64,000 bases of DNA. It comes from Planctomycetota bacterium. Its GTDB lineage: Bacteria; Planctomycetota; Phycisphaerae; Phycisphaerales; SM1A02. Below, piece by piece: positions 7,827-15,070 of the stretch. The stretch spans positions 19,220 to 83,219 of the forward strand of contig QWPT01000008.1 in the NCBI GenBank assembly GCA_003671075.1, in the 5' to 3' direction. Numbering within the stretch: the stretch's first letter is position 1; each line of letters opens with the position of its first letter. Both the position numbers and the translations under genes were made by a program. The notes beneath the pieces were generated by a model that did not search any database, was not told the origin of the DNA, and saw only the letters and a list, made by a program, of their open reading frames with translations.

Positions 7827-8987
7827 ATGACCGCCATGACTCCCATCACCCCCGCCGCCGCGAACATCGCCCGCACCCTGTTTCCGCAGGTCCCCGCGAA
7901 GGGCCGCGTTTACAACTTTTCCGCCGGCCCCGCCTGCATGCCTGAGAGCGTGCTCGAGCAGATCCGCGAGGAACTCATCGACTGCCGCGGCGGCGGCATC
8001 GGCCTGCTCGAACTCTCCCACCGCGGCGCGCTCTACGAAGACCTCAACAATGAGGCCGAGGCCGCCTGCCGCAAGGCCGCTGGCGTTGGCAGCGACTACG
8101 CCGTGTTCTTCATGCCCGGCGGCGCGACCGTGCAGTTCGGCCTGCTGCCGCTCAACTTCCTCGGCGAGAACGACACCGCCGCCTACCTCGACACCTCGAT
8201 CTGGTCCTACAAGGCCTACACCGAGGCGCTCCGCTGCCGCAATGTGACCGTCGCCTTCGACGGCCGCACGCTGCCCGCCAAGTACTCGCGCGTCCCCAAG
8301 AAGGGCGAGTTCGCCGAACCCAAGGGCGCGAAGTACCTCCTTTATTGCCAGAACAACACCGTCGAGGGCACCACCTTCTGGGCGCCGCCCGAGACCACGC
8401 TCCCGCTCATCGGCGACGCGACCAGCGACATCTTCTCGCGCCCGTGGGACTTCACCAAGCATGTGATGGTGCTGGCCGCCGGTCAGAAGAACCTCGGCGC
8501 TTCGGGCGCAAGCCTCATCGTCGCCCGCAAAGACTTCATCGCCAGCGCCACGCAGAAACTCCCGCAGATCCTGCGGTTTGAGGATCACGCCAACGCCGGC
8601 TCGCGCCTCAACACCCCGCCGACCTTCGCCGTTCGCGTGATGGGTCTCATGGCCGAGTGGACGCTCAAAGTCGGCGGCCCCGACGCGATCGCCAAGAACA
8701 ACGCCTACAAGGCCAACCTCATCTGGAACGCCGTCGACAACTCGGGCGGTTTCTACTCGTGGCCCGCGGAGAAGTGGTGCCGCTCGCACCTCAACATCTG
8801 CTTCAAGACGACCAGCGCCAGCCTCGACGCCACCTTCGTGGCCGAAGCCGAGAAGCACGCGATGTTCGGCCTCCTCGGTCACCGCGAGGCCGGCGGCATG
8901 CGCGCATCGTTCTACAACGCGTTCCCCGTGAAGGGCTGCGAGATCCTCGCCAACTTCATGGCCGACTTCGCCCGCAAGAACGGGTAA
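7827..8987 (+). CDS. serC: Phosphoserine aminotransferase
   Basis: 386 aa PLP enzyme making 3-phosphoserine from 3-phosphohydroxypyruvate and glutamate in serine biosynthesis; the family also serves pyridoxal phosphate synthesis. The hallmark start is VYNFSAGPACMPESVLEQ. GIGLLELSHRG and the PLP-lysine region LAAGQKNLGASGASLIV (Lys near residue 220) follow, and the C-terminus has GGMRASFYNAFP. Length is slightly above the usual ~360 because of a 27-residue N-terminal lead. ATGs at 7827 and 7836 are both possible; a GAGGCAG lies 13 nt before the first. Its antisense strand is also open but has no recognisable content. Confidence 0.95.
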   Translation: MTAMTPITPAAANIARTLFPQVPAKGRVYNFSAGPACMPESVLEQIREELIDCRGGGIGLLELSHRGALYEDLNNEAEAACRKAAGVGSDYAVFFMPGGATVQFGLLPLNFLGENDTAAYLDTSIWSYKAYTEALRCRNVTVAFDGRTLPAKYSRVPKKGEFAEPKGAKYLLYCQNNTVEGTTFWAPPETTLPLIGDATSDIFSRPWDFTKHVMVLAAGQKNLGASGASLIVARKDFIASATQKLPQILRFEDHANAGSRLNTPPTFAVRVMGLMAEWTLKVGGPDAIAKNNAYKANLIWNAVDNSGGFYSWPAEKWCRSHLNICFKTTSASLDATFVAEAEKHAMFGLLGHREAGGMRASFYNAFPVKGCEILANFMADFARKNG

Positions 8988-9020
8988 CGCGCAGCGCCAG
9001 GCCTGTCAGTGCCAACCCTG

Positions 9021-9767
9021 TCAGCGCCCGCCGGCACCCTTCGTGTACGGCTTCGACTCCAACCCGGGATTGTCCACCACGGTCGCCTCGAGCACGACGA
9101 GTAGCGTCTCGTGCCTTCCATCAAGACTGCCATCAGGCCTTCCATCAAGCGCCGCCGTTGTGAGCACCGCCCGCTGCCCCGGCTTCAGCCCAACCGCATG
9201 CGTCGACTCGCGCGTGCGCATGATCGGCGCACCAACCTCGAGCGAAGTGCCCTCGACCTTCTCGCGGCCGACCATCTGGTCGAATTTCATCGTGAACTTC
9301 CGAATCTCAACGCCGCCTGCTTTTCCAACTTCTGCGAGCACATCGAAGCGCATGCCCTCGAACTTCGGCTCACCCGACACCAGGCGAAACACGCCAGGCT
9401 GCGTCGTCGGCTGCATCGACTCGAACGCGATCTCGCGACCGATCTGGACACTCGCCGCCTGACCCGCGCGCGTAAAGACGCGCGGCGCAGAAACACAGTG
9501 CTTGGCTTGCTCGTGCAAGAACCCGTCGATCTCCGTTCCCGCGACGACCAGTCGCACCGCATCGCCTTCGAGCGCTGCAACAATCGGCAGATCCTTCAGG
9601 ACCGGCACGCTCGCGTGACCGCCATCGTCCCGCGCATCGACCTTGAGCTGGAACACGCGGATCGTCATCATGATGTGCGTGTCGTCGTTGGCCGCGCGCA
9701 CGGGCATGGCCATCGCGCCTGCGCCTGCAATCACCAGCAATCCTGCGAATATTCGGCTCAAACTCAT
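9021..9767 (-). CDS. Secreted protein with secretin-like C-terminal region
   Basis: 248 aa. A signal peptide (MSLSRIFAGLLVIAGAGAMAMPVRAAND) is cut near residue 26. The body has repeated beta motifs (IMMTIRVFQLKVDA; GGVEIRKFTMKF) and ends in a region like the tail seen in planctomycete type II/III secretion short-domain proteins (LKPGQRAVLTTAALDGR ... ETLLVVLEATVV). Function is unknown; an envelope location is likely. AAGGAG lies 7 nt before the ATG at 9767. It is the last gene of the phosphatase/sigma-factor run, 53 bp after the small membrane protein, so it could be a target or partner of the sigma system. Confidence 0.7.
   Translation of the reverse strand: MSLSRIFAGLLVIAGAGAMAMPVRAANDDTHIMMTIRVFQLKVDARDDGGHASVPVLKDLPIVAALEGDAVRLVVAGTEIDGFLHEQAKHCVSAPRVFTRAGQAASVQIGREIAFESMQPTTQPGVFRLVSGEPKFEGMRFDVLAEVGKAGGVEIRKFTMKFDQMVGREKVEGTSLEVGAPIMRTRESTHAVGLKPGQRAVLTTAALDGRPDGSLDGRHETLLVVLEATVVDNPGLESKPYTKGAGGR
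9114..9149 (-). repeat. Imperfect 12-bp repeat, 3 units
   Basis: Two identical 12-bp units CCTTCCATCAAG flank a diverged one, giving the local LDGRPDGSLDGR sequence in the secreted protein. Confidence 0.7.
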
Positions 9768-9820
9768 CGGTTCACTCCTTCTCGGCGCGAAGGCCGCTCC
9801 TGCGTTTCGTTCTTGCAGCC

Positions 9821-10180
9821 CTAATTCTTGCAACCCTGGCAAGTCCAGCGACTGATGTCCAACCGCTCGACCCGCACGTCTCGACTCCAGTACACCGGCA
9901 CCGCGACCACGCGGCCAACCGCAGGCTCGCCGCGCGACGACCACGCAAACGCAGCGTACAGCCCGCCCGCCAGCACCACCATCGCGGCCGCAGCACGCCA
10001 TTGCGTGCGACTTCGACGCGCGCGCGCGTCAGTCTGCGCACGAAGCCGCGCGTCAGTCTGCGCACGAAGCCGCGCGTCAGTCTGCGCACGAAGCCGCGCA
10101 CGAAGCCGCGCCGCGTGCCCCTCGCCCAAGCCGGGCAACGGCGCCTCGCGCAACAGGCGATCCAACGATGCTTCATCCAT
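9821..10180 (-). CDS. Small membrane protein, probable anti-sigma factor
   Basis: 119 aa. The cytoplasmic N-terminal half contains three LRAQTDAR repeats. One membrane helix (AAAAMVVLAGGLYAAFAWSS, ~64-83) follows, then a short periplasmic tail ending DISRWTCQGCKN. It overlaps the end of the ECF sigma gene by 8 bp, the usual placement of an anti-sigma factor. It lacks the zinc-binding HxxxCxxC motif of the common ZAS class, so the role is inferred from context and topology. GGAGGAGCAGC precedes the ATG at 10180. The two Cys in the tail could be redox-active. Confidence 0.6.
   Translation of the reverse strand: MDEASLDRLLREAPLPGLGEGHAARLRARLRAQTDARLRAQTDARLRAQTDARARRSRTQWRAAAAMVVLAGGLYAAFAWSSRGEPAVGRVVAVPVYWSRDVRVERLDISRWTCQGCKN
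10023..10106 (-). repeat. 24-bp tandem repeat, 3 copies plus a half copy
   Basis: Three identical 24-bp units (beginning CGCGCGTCAGTC on the plus strand) and a truncated copy encode the 8-residue LRAQTDAR repeat in the cytoplasmic half of the probable anti-sigma factor. Confidence 0.95.
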
Positions 10181-10733
10181 GCTGCTCCTCCTTCGCGAGC
10201 ACTGCCCGCAGTTGCGTCAGTGCGCGCGAGTAGCGCGCCGACACCGTTCCCACTGGCTCCTCGAGCACGGCCGCAATCTGCTGAAAACGAAGCCCTGAAC
10301 GCGTATGCAGCACCACGACTTCCGCAGCCGCCGGCGACAGCGCCTCAAGTGCAAGGCGAAGCTCCGTCCAGTCGCGCGCTTGTGCGAGCGGTGCGCACTC
10401 AAAGTCGACCGACCGCGCCGCATCAACAACCACCGCGCGCCGCGCACGATCGAACGCCCGATTGCGGATCGACCGGTACGCGTACGCCACTGGGTTCTCG
10501 ATCTGCCCGCGCGCCGCAAGCATTCCCGCCAACGCCTCGTGCACGAGATCCTCGGCCTCGTCGCGCGAGCGCGTGAGCGACGCGGCATACGCCGCCAAGG
10601 CGCGGTGATGCTCGCGGTAAAACGCGTTGATCCAATCGCGGCTGATGGCGTGCGTCGACTCCGGCATAGACCGTGCTTCGACGGCCGCCGGCGCCGATCG
10701 CTGCAACGCGCGCGTAATTTCCGTGGATTTCAT
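10173..10733 (-). CDS. ECF-type RNA polymerase sigma factor
   Basis: 186 aa. Region 2 is clear (INAFYREHHRALAAYAASL ... DEAEDLVHEALAGML ... NPVAYAYRSIRNRAFDRAR, ~36-98). Region 4 has its helix-turn-helix (LEALSPAAAEVVVLHTRSGL, RFQQIAAVLEEPVGTVSARYS). No extra C-terminal domain. The ATG at 10733 overlaps the flavin reductase stop by 4 bp, and its own end overlaps the probable anti-sigma gene by 8 bp, so all three should be translated together. The signal it answers to is not shown by sequence; its neighbours suggest redox or envelope stress. Confidence 0.88.
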   Translation of the reverse strand: MKSTEITRALQRSAPAAVEARSMPESTHAISRDWINAFYREHHRALAAYAASLTRSRDEAEDLVHEALAGMLAARGQIENPVAYAYRSIRNRAFDRARRAVVVDAARSVDFECAPLAQARDWTELRLALEALSPAAAEVVVLHTRSGLRFQQIAAVLEEPVGTVSARYSRALTQLRAVLAKEEQHG

Positions 10734-11353
10734 CCGCGCTCAAGCTCAAATCGGTCGCCGGTCCGTGCGTACAACTTGCCGCCCATGCGGCCGACGGCGC
10801 GCCACTTGTCGGCATCGATGTGCAGGCGCGGATGCATGAGCGCGTCGTCCACGCGCGCGTGGATCACTCGGCCAAACACGGCATTTCCGCCATGCGCCAC
10901 GCCAGGCGCAAACCGCTTCACCTCGATCGTCTCGCACTCAAAGTGAATCGGGCTCTCGGCCATGTACGGCGCGCGAATTTTCGCGCACAACTTCGCGGTC
11001 AGTCCCGCGTACTCAAACTCGCTCTCGCCATGCGGCAGATTCGCCGCGCATTTCACGACCTTCGCGATGTTCTCCTCGGTCGCAACGCTCACGGAGAAGC
11101 ACCCCATGCCGCCCTCGCTCACCGGCTTCGCGTTGCGCATGGAATCGTTCTCGCTCGCATCGGCTCGGTTCACTGGGCAGAACATCAGAACCATCGGCTC
11201 GTTCGACACCGCGTTGAAAAACGAAAACGGCGCGAGGTTGTGCTGCCCCTGCGCGTTCATGGTGCCGATCACTCCAATCGGTCGCGGCACAATCGCGCCC
11301 AACAGTAAGTTGTAGCGCAAGCCGATCGGCATCGAATCGATATCAAGTTCCAC
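10730..11353 (-). CDS. Flavin reductase-like FMN-binding protein
   Basis: 207 aa of the split-barrel flavin reductase-like family (DIM6/NTAB type). Hallmarks are LLGAIVPRPIGVIGTMNAQG, NLAPFSFFNAVSNEPMVLMF and a C-terminal RLHIDADKWRAVGRMGGKLYAR. It would bind FMN and reduce or use flavin with NAD(P)H. The GTG at 11353 (VELDIDS...) follows GGAGGT, overlaps the phosphatase gene by 11 bp and gives the family's usual start; a longer frame to 11404 would overlap much more. Confidence 0.85.
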   Translation of the reverse strand: MELDIDSMPIGLRYNLLLGAIVPRPIGVIGTMNAQGQHNLAPFSFFNAVSNEPMVLMFCPVNRADASENDSMRNAKPVSEGGMGCFSVSVATEENIAKVVKCAANLPHGESEFEYAGLTAKLCAKIRAPYMAESPIHFECETIEVKRFAPGVAHGGNAVFGRVIHARVDDALMHPRLHIDADKWRAVGRMGGKLYARTGDRFELERG

Positions 11354-11849
11354 GAGCACCTCCGCGCTTGGCAAGTTCCGTGCGCACACGCGCGACCAAC
11401 CCATCCATCGTTGCCTCGATCATTCCAATCATCTCGGTAAATCCATCTTCGCCACCGTAGTAAGGATCCGGAACATCGTCGTGTCCGCGCAATTCGTCGA
11501 ACTGCCGAAGCAGAACCACGCGATCGCTCGCCGCGCCGCGCGCCACCACCTCGCGCAGATGTGAGCGATCCATGCAGACGAATAGATCGTGGCGAGAAAA
11601 ATCATGGGCGCGCAGTCCGCGCGCCACGCCATCATCAGCGTAGCCCGCCGTGCGCAGCGCCCGCGCCGAACGATGGTCAGGCGCCTGCCCCTCATGCCAG
11701 TCGCCGGTTCCCGCCGAGTCGATCTCCAAATCGTCGAGAATCCCCGCTCGTGCCGCATATTCGCGGAAAATATTCTCCGCCGCCGGGCTCCTGCAGATGT
11801 TCCCAGTGCAGATGAAAATAATGCGACAAGGATCGCTCGCTCCGTTCAT
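11343..11849 (-). CDS. Low-molecular-weight protein-tyrosine phosphatase
   Basis: 168 aa cytoplasmic phosphatase. The catalytic CX5R loop is CTGNICRSP (Cys14, Arg20) and the general-acid loop is DPYYGG near residue 127, both in the usual places. It dephosphorylates phosphotyrosine on proteins, or arginine phosphate in the YwlE group; the Thr after the catalytic Cys resembles YwlE-type loops, so a protein-arginine phosphatase is possible. First gene of the coupled run leading to the ECF sigma factor, and divergent from sthA. Confidence 0.9.
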   Translation of the reverse strand: MNGASDPCRIIFICTGNICRSPAAENIFREYAARAGILDDLEIDSAGTGDWHEGQAPDHRSARALRTAGYADDGVARGLRAHDFSRHDLFVCMDRSHLREVVARGAASDRVVLLRQFDELRGHDDVPDPYYGGEDGFTEMIGMIEATMDGLVARVRTELAKRGGARGT

Positions 11850-11892
11850 GAGTCAAGTCTATCGAACGCCATACACGGCGAGCGTTGATCCC

Positions 11893-11898
11893 TACACT
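11893..11898 (+). promoter_or_regulatory. -10 element TACACT of sthA
   Basis: TACACT ends 10 nt before the ATG at 11909, giving a very short leader. This spacing recurs at tatC and the dnaJ-like gene. Confidence 0.5.
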
Positions 11899-11908
11899 GC
11901 GCAACCCG

Positions 11909-13294
11909 ATGGCATACGACTACGACCTCCTCGTCCTTGGCAGCGGACCCGCCGGTCAGCGCGCCGCAGTGCAGTCCGCAAAACTCGGCAAGCGTGTCGG
12001 CATCATCGAACGCGCGCGCATGGTGGGCGGCATCTGCCTGCACACGGGCACGGTTCCGAGCAAGACCTTTCGCGAGGCCGTCCTCTCCCTCACCCATGTC
12101 CATGTCCTTGCGCGCGGCTCCGCCTCCGACCGGCCTCGGCCGACCATGCGGGAACTGATGCACCGCGTCAATGGCGTGATCGCACGCGAACTTGATGTGG
12201 TGGCGAGGCAGCTCTCCCGCAACAACATCGACCTGCTTTCCGGCAACGCTTGCTTCGTCGACGCGCACACCGTCGCGATCCAAGGCGGTTCGCTCGATCG
12301 CCACGCCACCGCCGAGTTCATCCTCATCGCCTCGGGCAGCATCCCTGCCCCGCCGCCCATCGAGGCCGATCACGACACCATTCTCACCAGCGACGACATC
12401 GTCAACCTCGCTCGTTTGCCCAAGACACTTGCGGTCATCGGCGGCGGCGTCATCGGCATTGAATACGCGTCGATGTTCGCCGAGCTCGGCGTCGAGGTCA
12501 CCGTCGTCGATCGACACGATCGTCCGCTCGAGTTCTGCGACAACGAGATCGTCGACGAACTTCTGCACCAAATGCGGCAAAAACGCGTGACTTTCCGCCT
12601 CGGCGAATCGGTCAAGTCCATCCGCCGCCTCGAAGGTTCAGAAGGCGCCGCCATCGATCTCGAAAGCGGAAAGCACATCGAAGTCGATGCCGTTCTCTTC
12701 TCGATCGGCCGCATCGGCGCCACCGCAAAGCTTGCGCTCGACAAGGCCGGACTCACCGCCGACGATCGCGGCCGCCTCAAGGTCAACGCGCTGTTTCAAA
12801 CCGAAGTGCCGCACATCTCCGCCGCCGGCGATGTGATCGGCTTTCCCGCGCTCGCATCGACAAGCTCCGAACAAGGCCGCCTCGCGGTCTGCGCCATGTT
12901 CGGCGTCGAGGCCAAGCCCGCCTCCGCCGGCTTCCCCTACGGCATCTATGCGATTCCCGAGATCTCAATGGTGGGCGCCACCGAGCAAGAGCTCACCGCG
13001 AAAAAAGTCCCGTACGAGGTCGGAGTCGCCCGCTACGAAGAGATCGTTCGAGGGCAAATCCTCGGCGATTCAAGTGGTTTTTTCAAGATGATCTTCCACC
13101 GCGAAACCCGCAAGCTCCTCGGCGTTCATTGCATCGGCACCCAGGCCACCGAGCTCATCCATATCGGCCAGGCCGTGCTCACACTCAACGGTGGCCTCGA
13201 TTACTTCCTCGAGACTGTCTTCAACTACCCGACGCTCGCCGAGTGCTACAAGGTCGCCGCTTACAACGCAGCCAACCACATGCGAATCAGCTAA
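11909..13294 (+). CDS. sthA: Soluble pyridine nucleotide transhydrogenase (SthA family)
   Basis: 461 aa flavoprotein disulfide-reductase fold that transfers hydride between NADPH and NAD. FAD-binding GxGxxG is at YDLLVLGSGPAGQRAAVQ. The redox loop reads GGICLHTGTVPSKT: only one Cys, because the second is Thr, as in SthA and unlike lipoamide dehydrogenase or glutathione reductase. The second dinucleotide fold is LAVIGGGVIGIEYASMFAEL, and the dimer domain ends HIGQAVLTLNGGLDYF. A start eight codons upstream (11885) is also open; 11909 is preferred for family length and its promoter spacing. Confidence 0.92.
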   Translation: MAYDYDLLVLGSGPAGQRAAVQSAKLGKRVGIIERARMVGGICLHTGTVPSKTFREAVLSLTHVHVLARGSASDRPRPTMRELMHRVNGVIARELDVVARQLSRNNIDLLSGNACFVDAHTVAIQGGSLDRHATAEFILIASGSIPAPPPIEADHDTILTSDDIVNLARLPKTLAVIGGGVIGIEYASMFAELGVEVTVVDRHDRPLEFCDNEIVDELLHQMRQKRVTFRLGESVKSIRRLEGSEGAAIDLESGKHIEVDAVLFSIGRIGATAKLALDKAGLTADDRGRLKVNALFQTEVPHISAAGDVIGFPALASTSSEQGRLAVCAMFGVEAKPASAGFPYGIYAIPEISMVGATEQELTAKKVPYEVGVARYEEIVRGQILGDSSGFFKMIFHRETRKLLGVHCIGTQATELIHIGQAVLTLNGGLDYFLETVFNYPTLAECYKVAAYNAANHMRIS

Positions 13295-13330
13295 TCCAAA
13301 CGCGCGGCTGGCTTTTGCCCCGTGGCTTCG

Positions 13331-13336
13331 TATACT
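13331..13336 (+). promoter_or_regulatory. -10 element TATACT of ssrA
   Basis: TATACT ends 19 nt before the mature tmRNA 5' end, so a short precursor removed by RNase P is expected. The -35 is not clear. Confidence 0.55.
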
Positions 13337-13355
13337 CCGATCGTCTTTCACAATC

Positions 13356-13705
13356 GGGGCCGACTAGAATCGACCGGACGAAACCGGTTCATCGTTGCGA
13401 GCCGTGGAGCATGCAGGCCACGTAAAAAGTATGCAAACTACAACTGCCAACACGCAGTACGCTCTCGCGGCTTAATTTGCCGTGACGTGGAGTGGACCCG
13501 ACGCCCGGTAAGGTCTGCCCGCGAAAAAAACTGGGCTGGTTCCAAGGCGATGCCTTACCGCTGAGGAACAAGACAACAGTCAGGCTGGCTTAGGTTTGGC
13601 GCCCGCCGTACGCGGATGGCCTAGGCGAGATTGAAAGAACGGAAACGCTCGTTGACGCGGTGGACAGGACGTATCGGCACGGGGGTGCGAATCCCCCCGG
13701 CTCCA
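13356..13705 (+). ncRNA. ssrA: Transfer-messenger RNA (tmRNA)
   Basis: 350 nt. The 5' GGGGCCG pairs with 3' CGGCTCC to form a 7-bp acceptor stem with discriminator A; CCA is not encoded. The D-loop-like 5' segment (GACTAGAATCGACC) and a 3' T-arm (GGGGGTGCGAATCCCCC) are present. The tag frame ends QYALAA-TAA at 13473-13475; reading back gives MQTTTANTQYALAA from ATG 13431. The resume codon could be that ATG or the preceding AGT (13428), which has the UA at -5/-4 seen in E. coli. One-piece form. It rescues stalled ribosomes and marks products for proteolysis. Confidence 0.95.
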
Positions 13706-13725
13706 TTTTTTGCTTTTGCGACTGG

Positions 13726-13753
13726 GGCTGGGATCCCTGAAGGGATCCCAGCC
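13726..13753 (+). terminator. Perfect 13-bp hairpin downstream of ssrA
   Basis: GGCTGGGATCCCT and AGGGATCCCAGCC form a perfect stem with a 2-nt GA gap, so the loop must open by at least one pair. It follows a T-rich stretch (ATTTTTTGCTTTTG) at the tmRNA 3' end. Probable tmRNA terminator, though the U tract lies before rather than after the stem. Confidence 0.6.
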
Positions 13754-13843
13754 GTTTCGCAAAAGGTTGGCTTCGGTTGAACGTGGGTTTGCGTGAAGCG
13801 TGCGTGAATCGTGCGTCGGACTCCTCCAAGCTGCGGAGAATCG

Positions 13844-14584
13844 GTGTCTAGTTCGTCTCGCAATTCTGTGACCCAGACTAATTGGGAAGTCATTCGCGAT
13901 GCTGCGAGCGGATCGTCTACTGCGCAAGTGAGTCTTGATGCGGTCATGAAGCGCTCTTGGCCTGCGGTCTATGCGTACATCCGCGCCAGTGGTCGTCGCA
14001 GCGATGAGGCGATGGACCTGACTCAGGCGTTTATCTGCGATGTGTTCCTCGCTCGGAGGCTGCTCGAGAAAGCCGATCAGGCCCGCGGTCGATTTCGCAC
14101 GCTCTTGATCGGCGCCGTCCGCAACTACCTTGCCGATGTCCATCGCCGCGCCAACGCCACCACCCGCATGCCCAAAGGTGGCATCTCCGCCATCGATGAC
14201 TACAAGGCTAAGGGCTTCGATGTCACCGGCGACGAGTCGGTTGGTTCGTCACCTGAACGCGCGTTCAATGCGCGCTATGTCGCCGAGATCATCCGCGTCG
14301 CCAGCGAGCGCCTGCAGCGCGAACTTGAGTCTGCTGGCGATGGCGTGTCTTGGGAACTCTTCCGCCTGCGTGTTCTTCACGCCGCCTTCCAGGGCGATGC
14401 GACTGGCTACGACCAAATCGCCCCGCGCTTGGGTATCGACAAAGGTACTTGTGCGGCGCGGCTCCTGACCGCCAAGCGCCGTTTCGCCAACATCCTCATG
14501 GAGGAATTGCGCGCAACCATGATCGACCCCAATGACCTGCGCGACGAGGTCGCCGATCTCATGGCGCTGCTGAACAACCGCTGA
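13844..14584 (+). CDS. Planctomycete ECF-type sigma factor
   Basis: 246 aa. A region-2 pattern is visible (YAYIRASGRRSDEAMDLTQA, FICDVFLARRLLEKADQARG) with the RFRTLLIGAVRNYLADVHRR helix. A region-4-like C-terminal part follows (GYDQIAPRLGIDKGTCAARL, LTAKRRFANILMEELRATM). This long ECF subgroup is common in planctomycetes and Acidobacteria. The GTG at 13844 is preceded by GGAG at 5 nt; a frame extending to 13811 lacks a site. Followed after 16 bp by an unknown gene that may be its partner. No classical anti-sigma nearby. Confidence 0.75.
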   Translation: MSSSSRNSVTQTNWEVIRDAASGSSTAQVSLDAVMKRSWPAVYAYIRASGRRSDEAMDLTQAFICDVFLARRLLEKADQARGRFRTLLIGAVRNYLADVHRRANATTRMPKGGISAIDDYKAKGFDVTGDESVGSSPERAFNARYVAEIIRVASERLQRELESAGDGVSWELFRLRVLHAAFQGDATGYDQIAPRLGIDKGTCAARLLTAKRRFANILMEELRATMIDPNDLRDEVADLMALLNNR

Positions 14585-14600
14585 AACCGAGCATTTTCGC

Positions 14601-15053
14601 ATGCACAACGAAACACCGGCCCCAGAGAACGACGAAAGCGCCACCCGCGCCGCGCAGTCGCTCAGCGACACGCTCCGTTGGGCGTTCGAGCTCGACGAGT
14701 CGCCCGCTATCGCCGGCGCGACCTTCCTCACGCGCGAGATCATCCCTTGCGCGCGCGACCCCTTCGATGCAATCACCGATGGCGCCGCAACCACCCGCCA
14801 ACTCGAAGACCTCAAGAACGCCTACAAAATGCTGCGTACCACCAGCGCCACCGCGCCCGAACGCAGCCTGGCCGCGCGCCTCTACGCCGCGACCATCGCG
14901 GCCGCGCTCGTACGCCACGGCGAGTTGATCACGCGCCAGTCCGCCACCGCACTCACCCGCGCGTTTGAGGAACTCGGCGCCGACGAGGAAATGCCCGAAC
15001 GCATCCGCGACCTCGCCACGCTCGGCATCGACGCGCTGCGCAAGCTCGGTTAA
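14601..15053 (+). CDS. Unknown protein downstream of sigma factor
   Basis: 150 aa, soluble and mostly alpha-helical, no family recognised. Features: an acidic N-terminus (NETPAPENDESATRAAQSL) and helices such as LYAATIAAALVRHGELITRQ and MPERIRDLATLGIDALRKLG. Its 16-bp distance from the sigma gene suggests co-transcription, so a regulatory role is possible but unproven. Ends 17 bp before the convergent TolC-like gene. Confidence 0.65.
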   Translation: MHNETPAPENDESATRAAQSLSDTLRWAFELDESPAIAGATFLTREIIPCARDPFDAITDGAATTRQLEDLKNAYKMLRTTSATAPERSLAARLYAATIAAALVRHGELITRQSATALTRAFEELGADEEMPERIRDLATLGIDALRKLG

Positions 15054-15070
15054 CGCGCTGCTCTGTTGGT

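Noticed and set aside
7062..8882. 606-codon open frame on the minus strand opposite serC
   Set aside because: Antisense of serC and the 7050 gene; composition is dominated by Gly, Val, Arg and Glu, with no motif. serC has every family signature.
13322..13564. Open frame across the tmRNA gene
   Set aside because: The region folds as tmRNA with matching acceptor ends; the frame is incidental, and only the short tag frame is meaningful.
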